From: an uncultured Mycoplasma sp.
Lineage (GTDB): Bacteria; Bacillota_I; Bacilli_A; Mycoplasmatales; Metamycoplasmataceae
Assembly (NCBI GenBank): GCA_947040455.1
Contig: CAMRBN010000004.1
Span: forward strand, 1 to 64,000
DNA: 64,000 nt
Reading direction: 5' to 3'
The position numbers were made by a program, and so were the translations under genes. Each line of letters starts with the position of its first letter. Position 1 is the first letter of the stretch. The notes beneath the pieces were generated by a model that saw only the letters and a list, made by a program, of their open reading frames with translations, had not been told where the DNA came from and made no database searches. Positions 1 to 13,015 of this stretch are shown here, piece after piece.

Positions 1-1061
1 TTAGAGAAAATAGTTGCAGGTAAATTTTCTCTAGTGTGATCAGTTCCTTTAAAGGTAGGGTCATTACCATGATCTGAAGTAATTATTAACAAATCAGTTG
101 ATTTCATAGCATTAATTAATTTAGCAAGTTTAATGTCAAATTTATCAATATTATTAGCATATCCTTCAACATCTCTTCTATGACCATAATGCGAGTCAAA
201 TTGCACAAGATTAAGAAATATAAATTCATTTGACGTTTCTTTAACCGTTAAATCAATAAGAATGTCCATTCCATCTTCATCTCCTAAAGATTTATAGTGT
301 TTACTTATACCTTGCTCAGAAAAAATATCACTTATCTTTCCTATACTAATAACATTAACTCCTTTGTTATAAATAGCATTTAAAATATTGTCTTTGGGAG
401 GAAGATTAGCTAAATCATGTCTATTAAATGTTCTCTCTCATTTACCATCACTACCAATATAAGGTCTTGCAATTACTCTACCTACATTTCATTCTGGTTT
501 TGATGAACAGATTTTCCTTGCAGCTTCAGCATATCGATATAGATTGTCAATTCCCATATGCTTTTCATGACCACAAATTTGCAAAGTAGAATCCTGAGAA
601 GTATAAACAATAACAGAATCATTATCTATTTGTTCTTGTGCCATTTGGTCTAAAATAACAGTACCACTAATGGCAATATTACCTATTATTTTTTTACCAT
701 CGAAAGCTTTCGACAGTTCAGATATCAATTCATCTGGAAATCCGTTTTCAGTAAAAACAGGAAAGGGCACTTTTGTTTCAATTCCCATCATTTCTCAATG
801 ACCTGTAAGAGTGTCTTTCCCATTTGATATTTCATTAACTACAGCCGTATAAGCTAATTGTGAATCAACTTTCCCTTGGTCATGCAATTTAACTATTGAT
901 GTAATACCCAATTTTTTTCAAGTAGGAATATTAAGTTTGAATTTTTCTGAAACATGACGAAAAGTATTTGCTCCTTTATCTCCAAATTCTTCTTGTCTTT
1001 CATCACCACCAATTCCCAAAGAATCCGTAACTATCATTAACACTCTTTTATACTTACTCAT
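1..1061 (-). CDS. deoB: Phosphopentomutase, 3' end cut by window
   Basis: Interconverts (deoxy)ribose-1-phosphate and (deoxy)ribose-5-phosphate, linking nucleoside phosphorolysis to the pentose pathway; cytosolic, metal-dependent, alkaline-phosphatase superfamily. About 353 residues are visible of a family length near 390-400. The N-terminus has the metal-binding pattern VTDSLGIGG with the following DKGANTFRH; the family hallmark TLTGHWEMMG lies near residue 90, and the metal-site segment SDHGNDPTFKGTDHTRE near the visible end. The start is the ATG after AGAGGT. In-frame TGA codons occur at Trp positions, for example in TGHWE. The partner enzymes DeoD, Pdp and DeoC are encoded about 22 kb away rather than in this operon. 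Confidence 0.95.
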
Positions 1062-1288
1062 AAATTTACCTCTAATACTTAATGTTTTTTGTATTATTAA
1101 TTATACATTTTTATAGTTCTTAAATAATTTAAAAATAAAAAGACCAAAAAATATTGAGATATACGAAAATAGAATCCAATAAATTCATCAATTATTTTTA
1201 GGAATAAAAAATTCCTGTTAAAACTTTTAATAATTTAATTGTTAAAAAATTAGAAATATCTCATTATTAGTATTTTAATAACTGTTAA

Positions 1289-2017
1289 TTATAAATCTTG
1301 TTTAGTTGTAGCTATAACAACTTCTCTAACAGATATTTCTTGAGGCATTTGATACATAAATAAAGCAGTCTTAACAACTTCTGCAGGATCAACTACTTTT
1401 CCACCCATTGTTGTTTTTCAATCCTGGTAACTATCAATAATAGACTTATCAGTTGTTCTATTTAATAACTTAGTTTCCACAGCTCCTGGCGAGATAAGTA
1501 AAACTCTAACATTTGATCCAGAAACTTCTTGACGAATCGTTTCAGTTAGTCCATGAACGGCGTATTTGGTAGCACAATAAGCTGCATGATTGTTAAAAGG
1601 TTTGAACCCTGCTATTGATGAAATATTAATAATTGTTCCACTATTTTGACTTATCATATTTTCCAATACTATTTTTGTTCCATTCAATACACCTAATATA
1701 TTAACATTTATCATAGTGCTTCATTCTTTAGGGTCTTGTTTAGTCATATCACCTAGCATCATTATTCCTGCATTATTAATAATTAAGTCTGTTTTACCAA
1801 ATGTTTTTTCTGCATTTTTAATTGATTCTTTAAATGATTCAAAATCACCAACATCTATTTTATTAACTAATATATTTTTATTTGCCATATCTTTGATTGA
1901 TTCAATATTCTTGTCCAACAACAACAAAGGATATCCTTGTTCAGAAAACTGCTTAATGTATTCTAGCCCCATTCCTCCTGCTGCTCCAGTTATCACTACT
2001 AATTTTTTTTGATTCAT
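1289..2017 (-). CDS. Short-chain dehydrogenase/reductase
   Basis: A 242-residue classical SDR, presumably an NAD(P)H-dependent oxidoreductase of the cytosol. The Rossmann cofactor motif TGAAGGMG is at residues 10-17, NNAG at 81-84, the catalytic Ser in ISSIAG near 133 and the Tyr-x3-Lys pair in YCATK at Y147 and K151. The length is typical for the family. The start follows AGGAGATAAAG, a strong ribosome site. One in-frame TGA (Trp 99) lies between the two halves. Substrate cannot be read from the sequence; the family covers sugars, alcohols and fatty-acid intermediates. It is separated from deoB by 227 AT-rich bases containing only a small hairpin at 1200-1216. Confidence 0.88.
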
Positions 2018-2191
2018 CTTTATCTCCTAATATTTAACAAAATTTGTCTATATTATTAATTATACATTTTATGTTAAATGGTAGTTATTTAAAAGGTAAT
2101 TTTATTAATAAAATTACTTGCCTTTCAAAGAATGCATCTTTGGCTTTAATTTTTATTTGCATTAGGTGTTTTGTTATTGGATTTGTTATAC

Positions 2192-2686
2192 TTATCTTGA
2201 TTTTAAATATGAAATACCAGAATATGGTTTGCCATTTATAAAGTTATAATCAGTGCCAACGCCGTTAACATTTTGTCTTAATCTAAAATTGATTTGACCA
2301 TAATCAGTAAGTGAACTTGAACCTGGACTTGAATCCGTAAAGGTTTTAGCCGTAATGATGATTGTTTCATTTCTATTTCATTCTAATAATTTAGTACTGG
2401 TTATATCGCTTTCAAAAAAATTGAATAATTTTGTTAATATAGGAAATATGTCATTTAAGTTTTTATCTGTTAAAATAATCCGACCTTCTCGGATATTATT
2501 TTTTAAAATTTCAATTTCTCCACTATTCAAAATAAGAGGATTATCAAATTCAGGGTAATTTGGCTTTATGTTTAATTTTTTTAAATCATGATTAGGATTA
2601 GAAGCACAAGATAATACTGTAGATGCCAAAACCAAAGAGGTTGAAATAGCTCCCAATCCTAAAATAATATTTTTTGTTATTTTCAT
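2192..2686 (-). CDS. Small surface lipoprotein, hypothetical
   Basis: A 164-residue protein with a lipoprotein signal: basic MKITK, a hydrophobic stretch, then the lipobox VLSC near residue 27, so it should be lipidated and held on the outer face of the single membrane. The mature part has no motif I recognise; it is rich in Asn, Ile, Leu and Lys, with a Ser/Gly-rich stretch (SSPGSSS) towards the C-terminus. I chose the ATG at 2686 because GGAGATAAA lies just upstream; the earlier in-frame ATG at 2701 overlaps that ribosome site. One in-frame TGA is read as Trp. Function unknown; it could be a substrate-binding or surface-variable antigen but nothing in the sequence decides this. Confidence 0.75.
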
Positions 2687-2771
2687 ATTTTTTATCTCCA
2701 ATTCATTTCATAAATATTCCATAAATACCTTTTAATTATAACCAAATGTTTTTGCTATTGTTTATAAAAGT

Positions 2772-4277
<1,506 letters not shown>

Positions 4278-4398
4278 AAATAATTCCTTTTGTAAATATA
4301 TTAATTTTAAATTAAAGCATTAAATAAAATTAACAATATTATATATTAAAAATACTTAAAATATGGTCATTATTCATTAAAATAGATAAGATTTGTGA

Positions 4399-4404
4399 TA
4401 AAAT
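4399..4404 (+). promoter_or_regulatory. Candidate extended -10 element of rpsD
   Basis: The hexamer TAAAAT is preceded by TG one base upstream (TGA-TAAAAT), the extended -10 layout common in low-GC bacteria. Transcription from here would start near 4411 and leave a leader of about 145 nt before the rpsD ATG. Position is inferred from sequence only. Confidence 0.4.
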
Positions 4405-4471
4405 AATTAAGCACAACACAGCAGATATATATTATTTAATATTATTTAAATTCAAAATTGATTTGTAAGTA

Positions 4472-4548
4472 GTTTTAGCTGTAAAACGAAAACATTATAT
4501 TTAAATAAGTAAGTAAGAATACATCCCTCGTTATGCAAAAGAAAGAGG
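4472..4548 (+). promoter_or_regulatory. Structured rpsD leader, possible S4 autoregulation
   Basis: The long leader of rpsD contains a perfect 6-bp hairpin (GTTTTA, loop GCTG, TAAAAC) at 4472-4487. Further down, CCTC at 4526-4529 is complementary to GAGG at 4545-4548, which is the core of the ribosome-binding site. The second pairing could hide the start region. S4 represses its own synthesis through leader RNA in several bacteria; that this leader does so is an inference. Confidence 0.35.
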
Positions 4549-4555
4549 TACTATT

Positions 4556-5158
4556 ATGTCAAGATATATTAAATCATCATTTAAAAAATCACGTCGTTAC
4601 GGTTTTTCAATATTGGAAAATGGTAAAGAATTTGTAAAAGGAAAGGGTCGTCAATATGCTCCAGGGCAACATGGACAAAAAAGAGTTAAAGTTTCTGAAT
4701 ATGGTTTACACTTATATGAAAAACAAAAACTAAGATACATGTATGGAATTAGTGAAAAACAATTCAAAAACACATTTGAAAAAGCTTCCAAAAGACAAGG
4801 TCAAGCAGGTACAAACTTTATGCAAATGCTGGAAACTAGATTAGACAGTTTTGTTTATAGAACAGGTTTAGCTGAAACCAGAAGACAAGCAAGACAACTT
4901 GTAAACCACGGACACTTTACTCTTAATGGTAAAAAAGCCGATATTCCTTCAATGCAAATTTCAATTGGAGATATTGTTACTTTAAAAGAAGGAAGTAGAA
5001 AAAATGTTCAAATTTTAGATGCTAAAACTAGAAAAGAATTGGCAGCATGAGTTAAGTTAGAAAAAGATTTTGTTTTCAAACTGGATAGATTGCCTGAAAG
5101 AAAAGAATTAAACAGCGACATCAATGAATCATTAATTGTTGAGCACTACAACAAATAA
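4556..5158 (+). CDS. rpsD: 30S ribosomal protein S4
   Basis: A 200-residue primary 16S rRNA-binding protein that nucleates assembly of the 30S body. The N-terminal half carries the S4 pattern ([17 protein letters not shown], then YAPGQHGQ); the S4 RNA-binding domain follows with [29 protein letters not shown] sequence and the NHGHF turn. Length matches the bacterial family. The start ATG follows AGAGG by about 7 bases. One in-frame TGA near codon 165 is read as Trp. The gene stands alone on the plus strand between the divergent GH1 gene and the convergent DUF871 gene, with two terminator hairpins behind it. Confidence 0.97.
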
Positions 5159-5178
5159 ATTTTATAAAATTATCATAT

Positions 5179-5206
5179 AAAACACCTCTAATTTGTGAGG
5201 TGTTTT
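5179..5206 (+). terminator. Rho-independent terminator of rpsD
   Basis: A perfect 10-bp stem (AAAACACCTC / GAGGTGTTTT) with an 8-base loop begins 20 bases after the rpsD stop and is followed by ATTTT. The A-rich 5' side makes it usable from both strands. Confidence 0.85.
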
Positions 5207-5230
5207 ATTTTCATAATAACAAGAATAAAA

Positions 5231-5257
5231 AAACAACTAATCAAAGTTGTTTTTTTT
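5231..5257. terminator. Bidirectional terminator between rpsD and the DUF871 gene
   Basis: An 8-bp stem (AAACAACT / AGTTGTTT) with loop AATCAA has a T-run on its plus-strand side and an A-run (T-run on minus) on the other. It sits 13 bases beyond the stop of the minus-strand glycosidase gene, so it can end both convergent transcripts. Confidence 0.75.
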
Positions 5258-5269
5258 AATAAATGAAAT

Positions 5270-6355
5270 TTATTTTACTTCTTTAAAAGAGAACTTAGAT
5301 CAAGGTTTGATAAAATCTAACAAGAATAAATCATGATCAGCTATTTTAGCAACAACATTTTTTCTTCCTTTATCATCTAAATGATCTTTTTTAGAAAGAT
5401 GTAATTCTCCTTTATATTGACCAAAATTATCATTTCCGATAGTTATGAAACCTTTTTTAATTTCTTTGTGTAGATTAACAGGTTTGAAATTTTCATCTTT
5501 ATATTTGATTCTTGATTGTGTAGATCTAATTAAATAATCTGATGTATCTCCTCTATTAACATGCAATTCATCCAAAACTATTTTTTTCTCTATGTTGGTA
5601 ATAGATTTGTCAAATTCAATATCTAAAGAAACAACATTTTTAATTTCCGAAATAGCCTTTAGTTCTTTTTCACTTGCAAAAGCATTAGCAATAATAATGT
5701 CATCTACTAAGTCCATCATCATAAAATGTTTAACCTGTGTAGTTATTGGCATTGTTCTATGTAACTCCAAAGTACATAGGCCATCCATAACTGGTCAAGG
5801 ACCATGTTTTGCATCATTAGAATTAACAAATGCAGCACTTCTAATATTTAATTCTCTATATTGTTTAGAAGTTTGAGTGAATGTTTCCATAGAAAGACCA
5901 GAATATTCCATTGGATAAAAGTTGTGACAACCAATCAATTTCTTTTTATTAGGAGCAAAAGAGATGATATTATCAACATATTTTGTTCCTGAAGACATAT
6001 TAATTTCAATATCCAAATCTAAATCATTAAATGTCATTGTTGATTCTTTTAAACCATCAAAACCTTCATCTAATCTAATTCCTGTTGCACCCAATTCTTT
6101 AAAGAAAGACAAATCATCATATGAAATATTTAATTTAGAAAAAACTGATGGAGCAATATCAAGAATAACTTCCATACCTTGTTTAGTAGCTGTAGTAATT
6201 ATTTCAAGAAACTCTGATTTAATTTCTTCTCTAGTACCTTCTGCCGATAGCAAACAAGTAAAAACTCTTTTAAAACCGTATTTAGCAGCAAGATTGATAT
6301 AATCTATTATTTCTTGTTTCTTTGCTTTTTCCGGATAAACTGATATACCTAACAT
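5270..6355 (-). CDS. DUF871 / MupG-type (GH170) glycosidase
   Basis: A 361-residue member of the DUF871 'outer surface protein' family, whose characterised member MupG of Staphylococcus aureus is a 6-phospho-N-acetylmuramidase (GH170). The start MLGISVYPEK and segments such as GATGIRLDEGFDG and IGCHNFYPMEYSGLS match the N-terminal TIM-barrel; the C-terminal all-beta domain covers roughly residues 230-361. Despite the old family name there is no signal peptide, so it is cytosolic. It starts 8 bases after the stop of the PTS IIA gene, as last gene of a cellobiose/lactose-type PTS operon, so it probably cleaves a phosphorylated disaccharide imported by that PTS. In a wall-less organism the natural substrate is an open question. 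Confidence 0.85.
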
Positions 6356-6363
6356 TATAAAAC

Positions 6364-6702
6364 CTATTTCTTTTCTGCCATTTTTTTGTACAAACTAACA
6401 AATTCTTCAGCCATTAATAATAATGTTTGTGTCGATAATAATTGATCTTCTGCATGCATTAATAATAATGGAATTTTAATTTCTGTTCCTGCTGCTTCTT
6501 GTTGCACTAAATCTGCATGTTGTTTTTCAGCTTCAATAATGTTTTTTTCAGCTTCTTCTAGTTTTAATTTAGCTTCTTCAAATTTACCTTCTTTAGCACT
6601 ATATATTGCTAACATAGCATCTGATTTTGCCGATCCCGCAAATGTAATAATCATAAAACTAATTTGCCCTAATTCTTCATAAGTATATTTTTTTTCTTCC
6701 AT
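6364..6702 (-). CDS. PTS lactose/cellobiose-type IIA protein
   Basis: A 112-residue soluble phosphocarrier that takes phosphate from HPr and passes it to the IIB protein. It is the three-helix trimeric IIA of the Lac family; the phosphorylated His is H83 in the conserved segment LLLMHAEDQLL, and a long charged helix (residues 36-66) precedes it. The start follows AGGAGATAAATT. It is separated by 96 bases from the upstream membrane protein of the same operon and followed at 8 bases by the DUF871 glycosidase gene. Confidence 0.93.
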   Translation of the reverse strand: MEEKKYTYEELGQISFMIITFAGSAKSDAMLAIYSAKEGKFEEAKLKLEEAEKNIIEAEKQHADLVQQEAAGTEIKIPLLLMHAEDQLLSTQTLLLMAEEFVSLYKKMAEKK

Positions 6703-6798
6703 AATTTATCTCCTAATTTTGATTTATTAATTTTATTATAATATAAAAATACATAAAAAAAACTCAAATTTTAAAGTTTAAGTTTTATATTTTATTAA

Positions 6799-7539
6799 TT
6801 AAAGTAAATTTAAGTAATCATTTAGCTCTTGCATGAAACCTGATAAAATGTTATTTTTTTCAGTTATATATCCATTAATAAGATTATTAATGATGTTATT
6901 GTGAATTTGTTCTTGAGGAGTCAATAATTGATCTCCTGAAGGAACTTTGATCATTGCTTGATTATCAGCAATTAATGCATTTAATCTATCTATAGCTGCT
7001 ACGTCATTTAAAGTTATTGTATTTACTTTTATAGCATTAGATTGAGATTCTAATCCTAAAGAAAATAATGCTATTATAATTATTAAGAATACCAAAGATA
7101 TTGTAATTGAACCAATAGATCAAGCTGTTCCATTTTTAAATATTAAAAGAGGAACTAATGATGCTAAAGACATAATGCCTATTGCTACCATTCCTTGAAT
7201 ACCATCGGCATTTATAACTGCGCCTTTTAAGTCTCATAATCTAAATTCTGAGATTGCTGCAATTAACTCTTTATTTCCTAATGTGTCATCTGTAGAAAGA
7301 TAATTATTTCATTTACTTACATCAATACCAATTGTTGATAATACATTAGCTGTTTGTCAATTTGCTGCAAATCATAAAGATATAAGCGAGATAATAGCTA
7401 ATAATAAAGCTAATCCATATTTCAAAACATTAAATAATTTTTTGGAGTTTGTTTCAGCAGAAGGAACAACTAATTTATTTCATTCTGAATAAGTAATCGC
7501 TACTTTTTGCTCTTGAATATTTTCAACTTCTGAACTCAT
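6799..7539 (-). CDS. Hypothetical membrane protein inside PTS operon
   Basis: I do not recognise this 246-residue protein. It has a hydrophilic N-terminus of about 40 residues, three predicted membrane segments (about residues 42-62, 114-135 and 142-163) and a hydrophilic C-terminal tail of about 80 residues with helical character (LIADNQAMI, LTPQEQIHNNIINNLI). Its ATG overlaps the stop of the PTS IIC gene by one base (TAATG) and the ribosome site AAGGTGGTG lies within the IIC coding end, so the two are translationally coupled. That position, between IIC and IIA, suggests a role in the same sugar system, for example as an accessory or second membrane component. Two in-frame TGA codons are read as Trp near the N-terminus and middle. 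Confidence 0.75.
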
Positions 7540-9029
7540 TATTCACCACCTTTTTTAAATGTAGATTTTGATGTTAGTTTTTTTCATCCGCCTTTGTAGT
7601 CGATTTTAACTAATTCTTCTCCATTTTTCTTTGCAGATCTATTTGCTAATAATACAAATGGTGTATATATTGAACAAGCAACTGCGAAATTGAATAAAGA
7701 AAGAACTATTCCTTGTCAACTAGATGTTGCTAGAAATCCTCCGATACCTACTGGTGTTGTTCATGGTATTTTAACAATAACAGGAGGTACTCATTGTAAT
7801 TGTTCAATTGCTAATCATGTAATTACAAATAGAACAGGTTGAATAATGATAAAAGGAATAACTAATTTAAAATTTAAGATTAATGGTACTCCAAAGATTA
7901 AAGGCTCATTAATGTTGAATACAGCTGGTGCTCCACCAAATTTTAATATTTCTCTAGTATCAGCTTTTTTAGAAATTGCTAATCCTACAAGAACTAGTGC
8001 CAATGTTGCCCCTATTCCTCCTAAAAATACAAACGCATCATTTGTTCCATCAGCAAAAGCACTAATTGCTCCTGAAGTTCCACCTGAAGATAAGTATTCT
8101 TGGTTATTTGCCAATGCAACTAGTGCAATTGGAGAAAAAATAGCTGTAAGAACATTTGTTCCATGAATTCCAAAAAATCATAATAACGCTGAGAAAGTAA
8201 CATATATTAATCCTAGAGATAGAGATCCTGAAGAATCTTCAATCAATGACATAAATGGTGCTTGAACAGCTACAGAAATTGCTTGACCTATTCCAAAAGC
8301 ATCACCTGTTCCTAATCATGTAAATACATGGTGGAAAATTATAAATGGTGCTTGAATACCAATGAATATTAATAAAGTAAATATTGTTGGGAATAATTTA
8401 GAAAAAGATCTAGCTACAGCTGGAGGTACACCCGCTGGTAAATGCAATTCTAATTTTTTGTTATTTTCAAAAACTGAATAAAGTTCCATTGATAATAATG
8501 ATGATATTATGGCAACCAACATTCCGCCAGTTCCAAATAAACTTCCTGAACCATATGAAAAAATCATAAATCCACCAAGACCAATTAAAGAAGCAATAAA
8601 AGGATCTTTAATATTTTTAATTCTTGCAAAAGAATAAGAGATAGTAAGTGTTACAAATATAGATAAGTGGTTAAAAATACCTTTTCATATTGTATAGAAA
8701 ATAAATGTTCCCACCGTGCTAATTTGATTAGCTATAGAGCCTGGAACAAAAACAATTGATCCACCTGCATTTGTTGTTGTTTGACCAGGGATACCCATTG
8801 TTATTCATCCTAATATTGAGGTAGAAGTAGTATCTCATCAACCAAATACAAATGTCATACATATTACACCAATAGATGCAGCTATAATTAGCGGCACTAA
8901 AAGTGCGAATCCATCACGAAGTGAAGACATATGTTTTTGTTCGGCTAATTTACCCATACGCATGATTGCAACATCTCATGCATGTTTTAACTTTTCTTTT
9001 GAATTAGAGGAGGTTTTGCTATTCGTCAT
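7539..9029 (-). CDS. celB: PTS cellobiose-type IIC permease
   Basis: A 496-residue integral-membrane sugar transporter of the Lac/Cel PTS family. After a basic cytosolic start (about 35 residues) come roughly ten hydrophobic segments. Family motifs include LRDGFALLVPLII near the N-terminus, WFFGIHGTNV in the middle and the substrate-loop motif FNINEPLIFG in the C-terminal half. Length is somewhat above the usual 430-450 residues. The start ATG has AAGGAT upstream. It follows the IIB gene by 49 bases and overlaps the next gene by one base. With separate IIA, IIB and IIC genes the system resembles cellobiose/chitobiose or lichenan PTS; the true sugar is not decided by sequence. Confidence 0.92.
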
Positions 9030-9078
9030 TTTTTTATCCTTTTTTGTTTTTATATTTTTTTTAAATAAGTCTTTAAAA

Positions 9079-9375
9079 TTATTTAAGATTATCTTTTGCT
9101 AATTTATAGCAATCTTCACCTTTAGCCATTGCATAAATTGCTGGAGGTATTACAACAACAGGTATGTCACCGGCTACATCTTTAAATGATTGTTCCATAA
9201 ATTTAACTTGTGGTCCTAGTAAAACAATATCATAATTTTTAATAATTGTTTTTGCTTCTCCAGAAGGTTTTGCTACAACATCTATTTCTTCACCCAACGA
9301 CTCTGCATATGTTCTTATAGATTGCTCTAATAAAGAAGTTGACATTCCAGCTGAACATGCTAATAATATTTTCAT
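9079..9375 (-). CDS. celA: PTS cellobiose-type IIB protein
   Basis: A 98-residue cytosolic phosphocarrier. The phosphorylated cysteine is C7 in LLACSAGMSTS, the P-loop-like motif of the Lac/Cel IIB family, and the rest shows the alternating beta-alpha pattern (YDIVLLGPQVKF, IPVVVIPPAIYAM). The start follows AAGGAATTTTT. It is the first gene of the minus-strand operon IIB, IIC, membrane protein, IIA, DUF871 glycosidase. The region upstream to 9489 is AT-rich and should hold the operon promoter. Confidence 0.94.
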   Translation of the reverse strand: MKILLACSAGMSTSLLEQSIRTYAESLGEEIDVVAKPSGEAKTIIKNYDIVLLGPQVKFMEQSFKDVAGDIPVVVIPPAIYAMAKGEDCYKLAKDNLK

Positions 9376-9489
9376 AAAAATTCCTTAATAATGTATTTCA
9401 ATTTTTTTTGAATACAAAATCATTATAACACTATATATAAATAAATTAAAATATTTTATCGAGTTTTATTTAATATGCTTTTTAGTATT

Positions 9490-9693
9490 TTATATTATAA
9501 TTATTTTTATGTATTCTTTGTTCTCTTTAATTAAAAATTCTAATTCCTTTTCTTGACTTGAAAATTTAAAATCTGGTGGTGCTCCTGGAATAAATGACCT
9601 TGAAAAAATTGATCCCATTGTAATGGTAACTGCTATCTTAATGGCTATATCTTTGTTGTTGCCTTGCTTTGTTTGATTTTTAAGAAATTTCAT
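9490..9693 (-). CDS. Possible small protein, unknown
   Basis: A 67-residue reading frame with an ATG preceded by AGGAT at a normal distance. The N-terminus is basic (MKFLKNQTKQG), followed by a moderately hydrophobic stretch that includes IFSRSFIPGAPPDFKF and a charged end. It lies just upstream of the PTS IIB gene on the same strand and divergent from the next gene. No family is recognised. The ribosome site and non-random composition argue for a gene, its size and isolation against. Confidence 0.4.
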   Translation of the reverse strand: MKFLKNQTKQGNNKDIAIKIAVTITMGSIFSRSFIPGAPPDFKFSSQEKELEFLIKENKEYIKIIII

Positions 9694-9822
9694 GAGAATT
9701 ATCCTGAAAAAAAATTATGAATTATTTAATCGTTCAATTAAGTGAATATTATTATTCTCTTTAGTTTTATTCATAGTTTCTATTATATTAATGGTGCTAG
9801 CAATCCAAGGGGTTATATAATA

Positions 9823-10383
9823 ATGGACAATAAAAAAGAGAAAGTCAATTTACAAGAAAAAAATAAAGAAGAAAATAAAGAAATTTATACATCATTAATT
9901 GATGAGTTTCGTCGTCAAAAAATTGTTTATAAATCAAGAAAAATTAAAGCTGATTCCATTGAAATAGTTTGAGCCGCTTTAGAAGAAACAATTCGTAAAA
10001 CTTTTAACATTAAAAGAGAATTAATTAAAAACATTGAATTTGGCATTAAAATAAAAGGGATATATACTAAGTATTTATTGGAAGAGCATAATAAAGAAAA
10101 ATATGAATCTTCAATTTTTTGAGTTCATGCAAAAGATAAATATTGATTACATTATCAAATTGTTCCAACTATGTTCAAACATGTATTTAAAATTAAATTC
10201 AAAGAAGTTGTTTACAGAGAACAAACATTTTTTGGATTGTCTGACACTATTGGCCACACTTTATTAAAACATTCTTTTTTAAAAAATACTAAAATGTTTG
10301 CCAATAGTATGAAATTATTAATCAATAATCCAGAACAAGAAGAAAATACTGAAAAAGAAGAAAACTCACCAAATCTTATTTAA
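9823..10383 (+). CDS. Hypothetical protein upstream of gyrB
   Basis: A 186-residue soluble protein that I cannot assign. The first 25 residues are almost all charged (Lys, Glu, Asn); the core (about residues 40-160) has a mixed alpha/beta look with clustered aromatic residues (FWVHAKDKYWLHYQ), and the end is again acidic (EQEENTEKEEN). No membrane segment. The start ATG at 9823 has AAGGGG upstream; an in-frame upstream GTG at 9742 would add a hydrophobic stretch but has no ribosome site. Three TGA codons read as Trp. It ends 63 bases before gyrB, which has its own candidate -10 in between. Confidence 0.7.
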
Positions 10384-10405
10384 TAACTAAGAGGCTTTTA
10401 TTTGA

Positions 10406-12381
<1,976 letters not shown>

Positions 12382-12390
12382 TATTTCCTT

Positions 12391-12999
12391 ATGTTAAATA
12401 AAAAAAATATTTTAAAAAATATTTCCGACATAAAATTATTTTATGAAGGAAATCACAACAAAACCTATCAAGGTTTTTTTTGTAAAGAAGTTGTTCAAGT
12501 AAGAATTGCTAAAAATGAAATTGTCAATCACAACAATGAATTAATCTTTTTAAAAAATAATAATAATGTTTTATATATAGATAATAAAATAATGATTAAA
12601 AAATGAATTCCTGGTGCTCCTTTAAATAAAAATGACATCAATACACTTAAAGATCTTAAAAAGAGTTTAAATAAGCATTGACGCACCACACTAAGCGAGA
12701 TAACTCACTTTACAAATATTGAGTATGATAAATCTGATATAGTATTATCTCATGGCGACTTAAGACCTCAAAACATAATTATAGATAATGAAGGTAAAAT
12801 TCATTTAATCGATTATGAATGAATTAATTATAATAGTAAATATTTTGATTTAGCACATTTAAATTTGTATTGTTTTTTTGCCATCCAAGATATTGTAGAA
12901 GTGTTTGAAGCTGAAATTGAAAAATTACAAGATTACATAAATAAAGTAAAAAAATTTAATGATCATTGAGAGAAAACAAACATAAAAAAATCTAATTAA
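12391..12999 (+). CDS. Choline-kinase/APH-fold small-molecule kinase (first copy)
   Basis: A 202-residue protein with the catalytic core of the choline kinase/aminoglycoside phosphotransferase fold: Brenner loop HGDLRPQNIIID followed by LIDYEW, which supplies the metal-binding Asp. The N-lobe is short. In Mollicutes such LicA-like proteins are usually annotated as choline, ethanolamine or thiamine kinases; the substrate here is unknown. The ATG is only 9 bases after the gyrB stop, and TATAAT at 12377-12382 overlaps that stop, so it may have its own almost leaderless transcript; no ribosome site is visible. A related gene lies at 14396-15133, beyond the formate/nitrite transporter. Confidence 0.75.
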
Positions 13000-13007
13000 T
13001 AGATTTT
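12987..13007. terminator. Bidirectional terminator between kinase and FNT genes
   Basis: An 8-bp stem (AAAATCTA / TAGATTTT) with loop ATTAA spans the kinase stop codon. On the minus strand it is followed by seven T, fitting the end of the formate/nitrite transporter transcript; on the plus strand the U-tract is short (TTTT). Confidence 0.7.
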
Positions 13008-13015
13008 AGTATATT

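Noticed and set aside
1200..1216. Hairpin AGGAAT/ATTCCT as terminator of the SDR gene
   Set aside because: Short stem, no T-run on the minus strand.
9742..9822. Upstream GTG extension of the 9823 gene
   Set aside because: No ribosome site; AAGGGG stands before the ATG at 9823.
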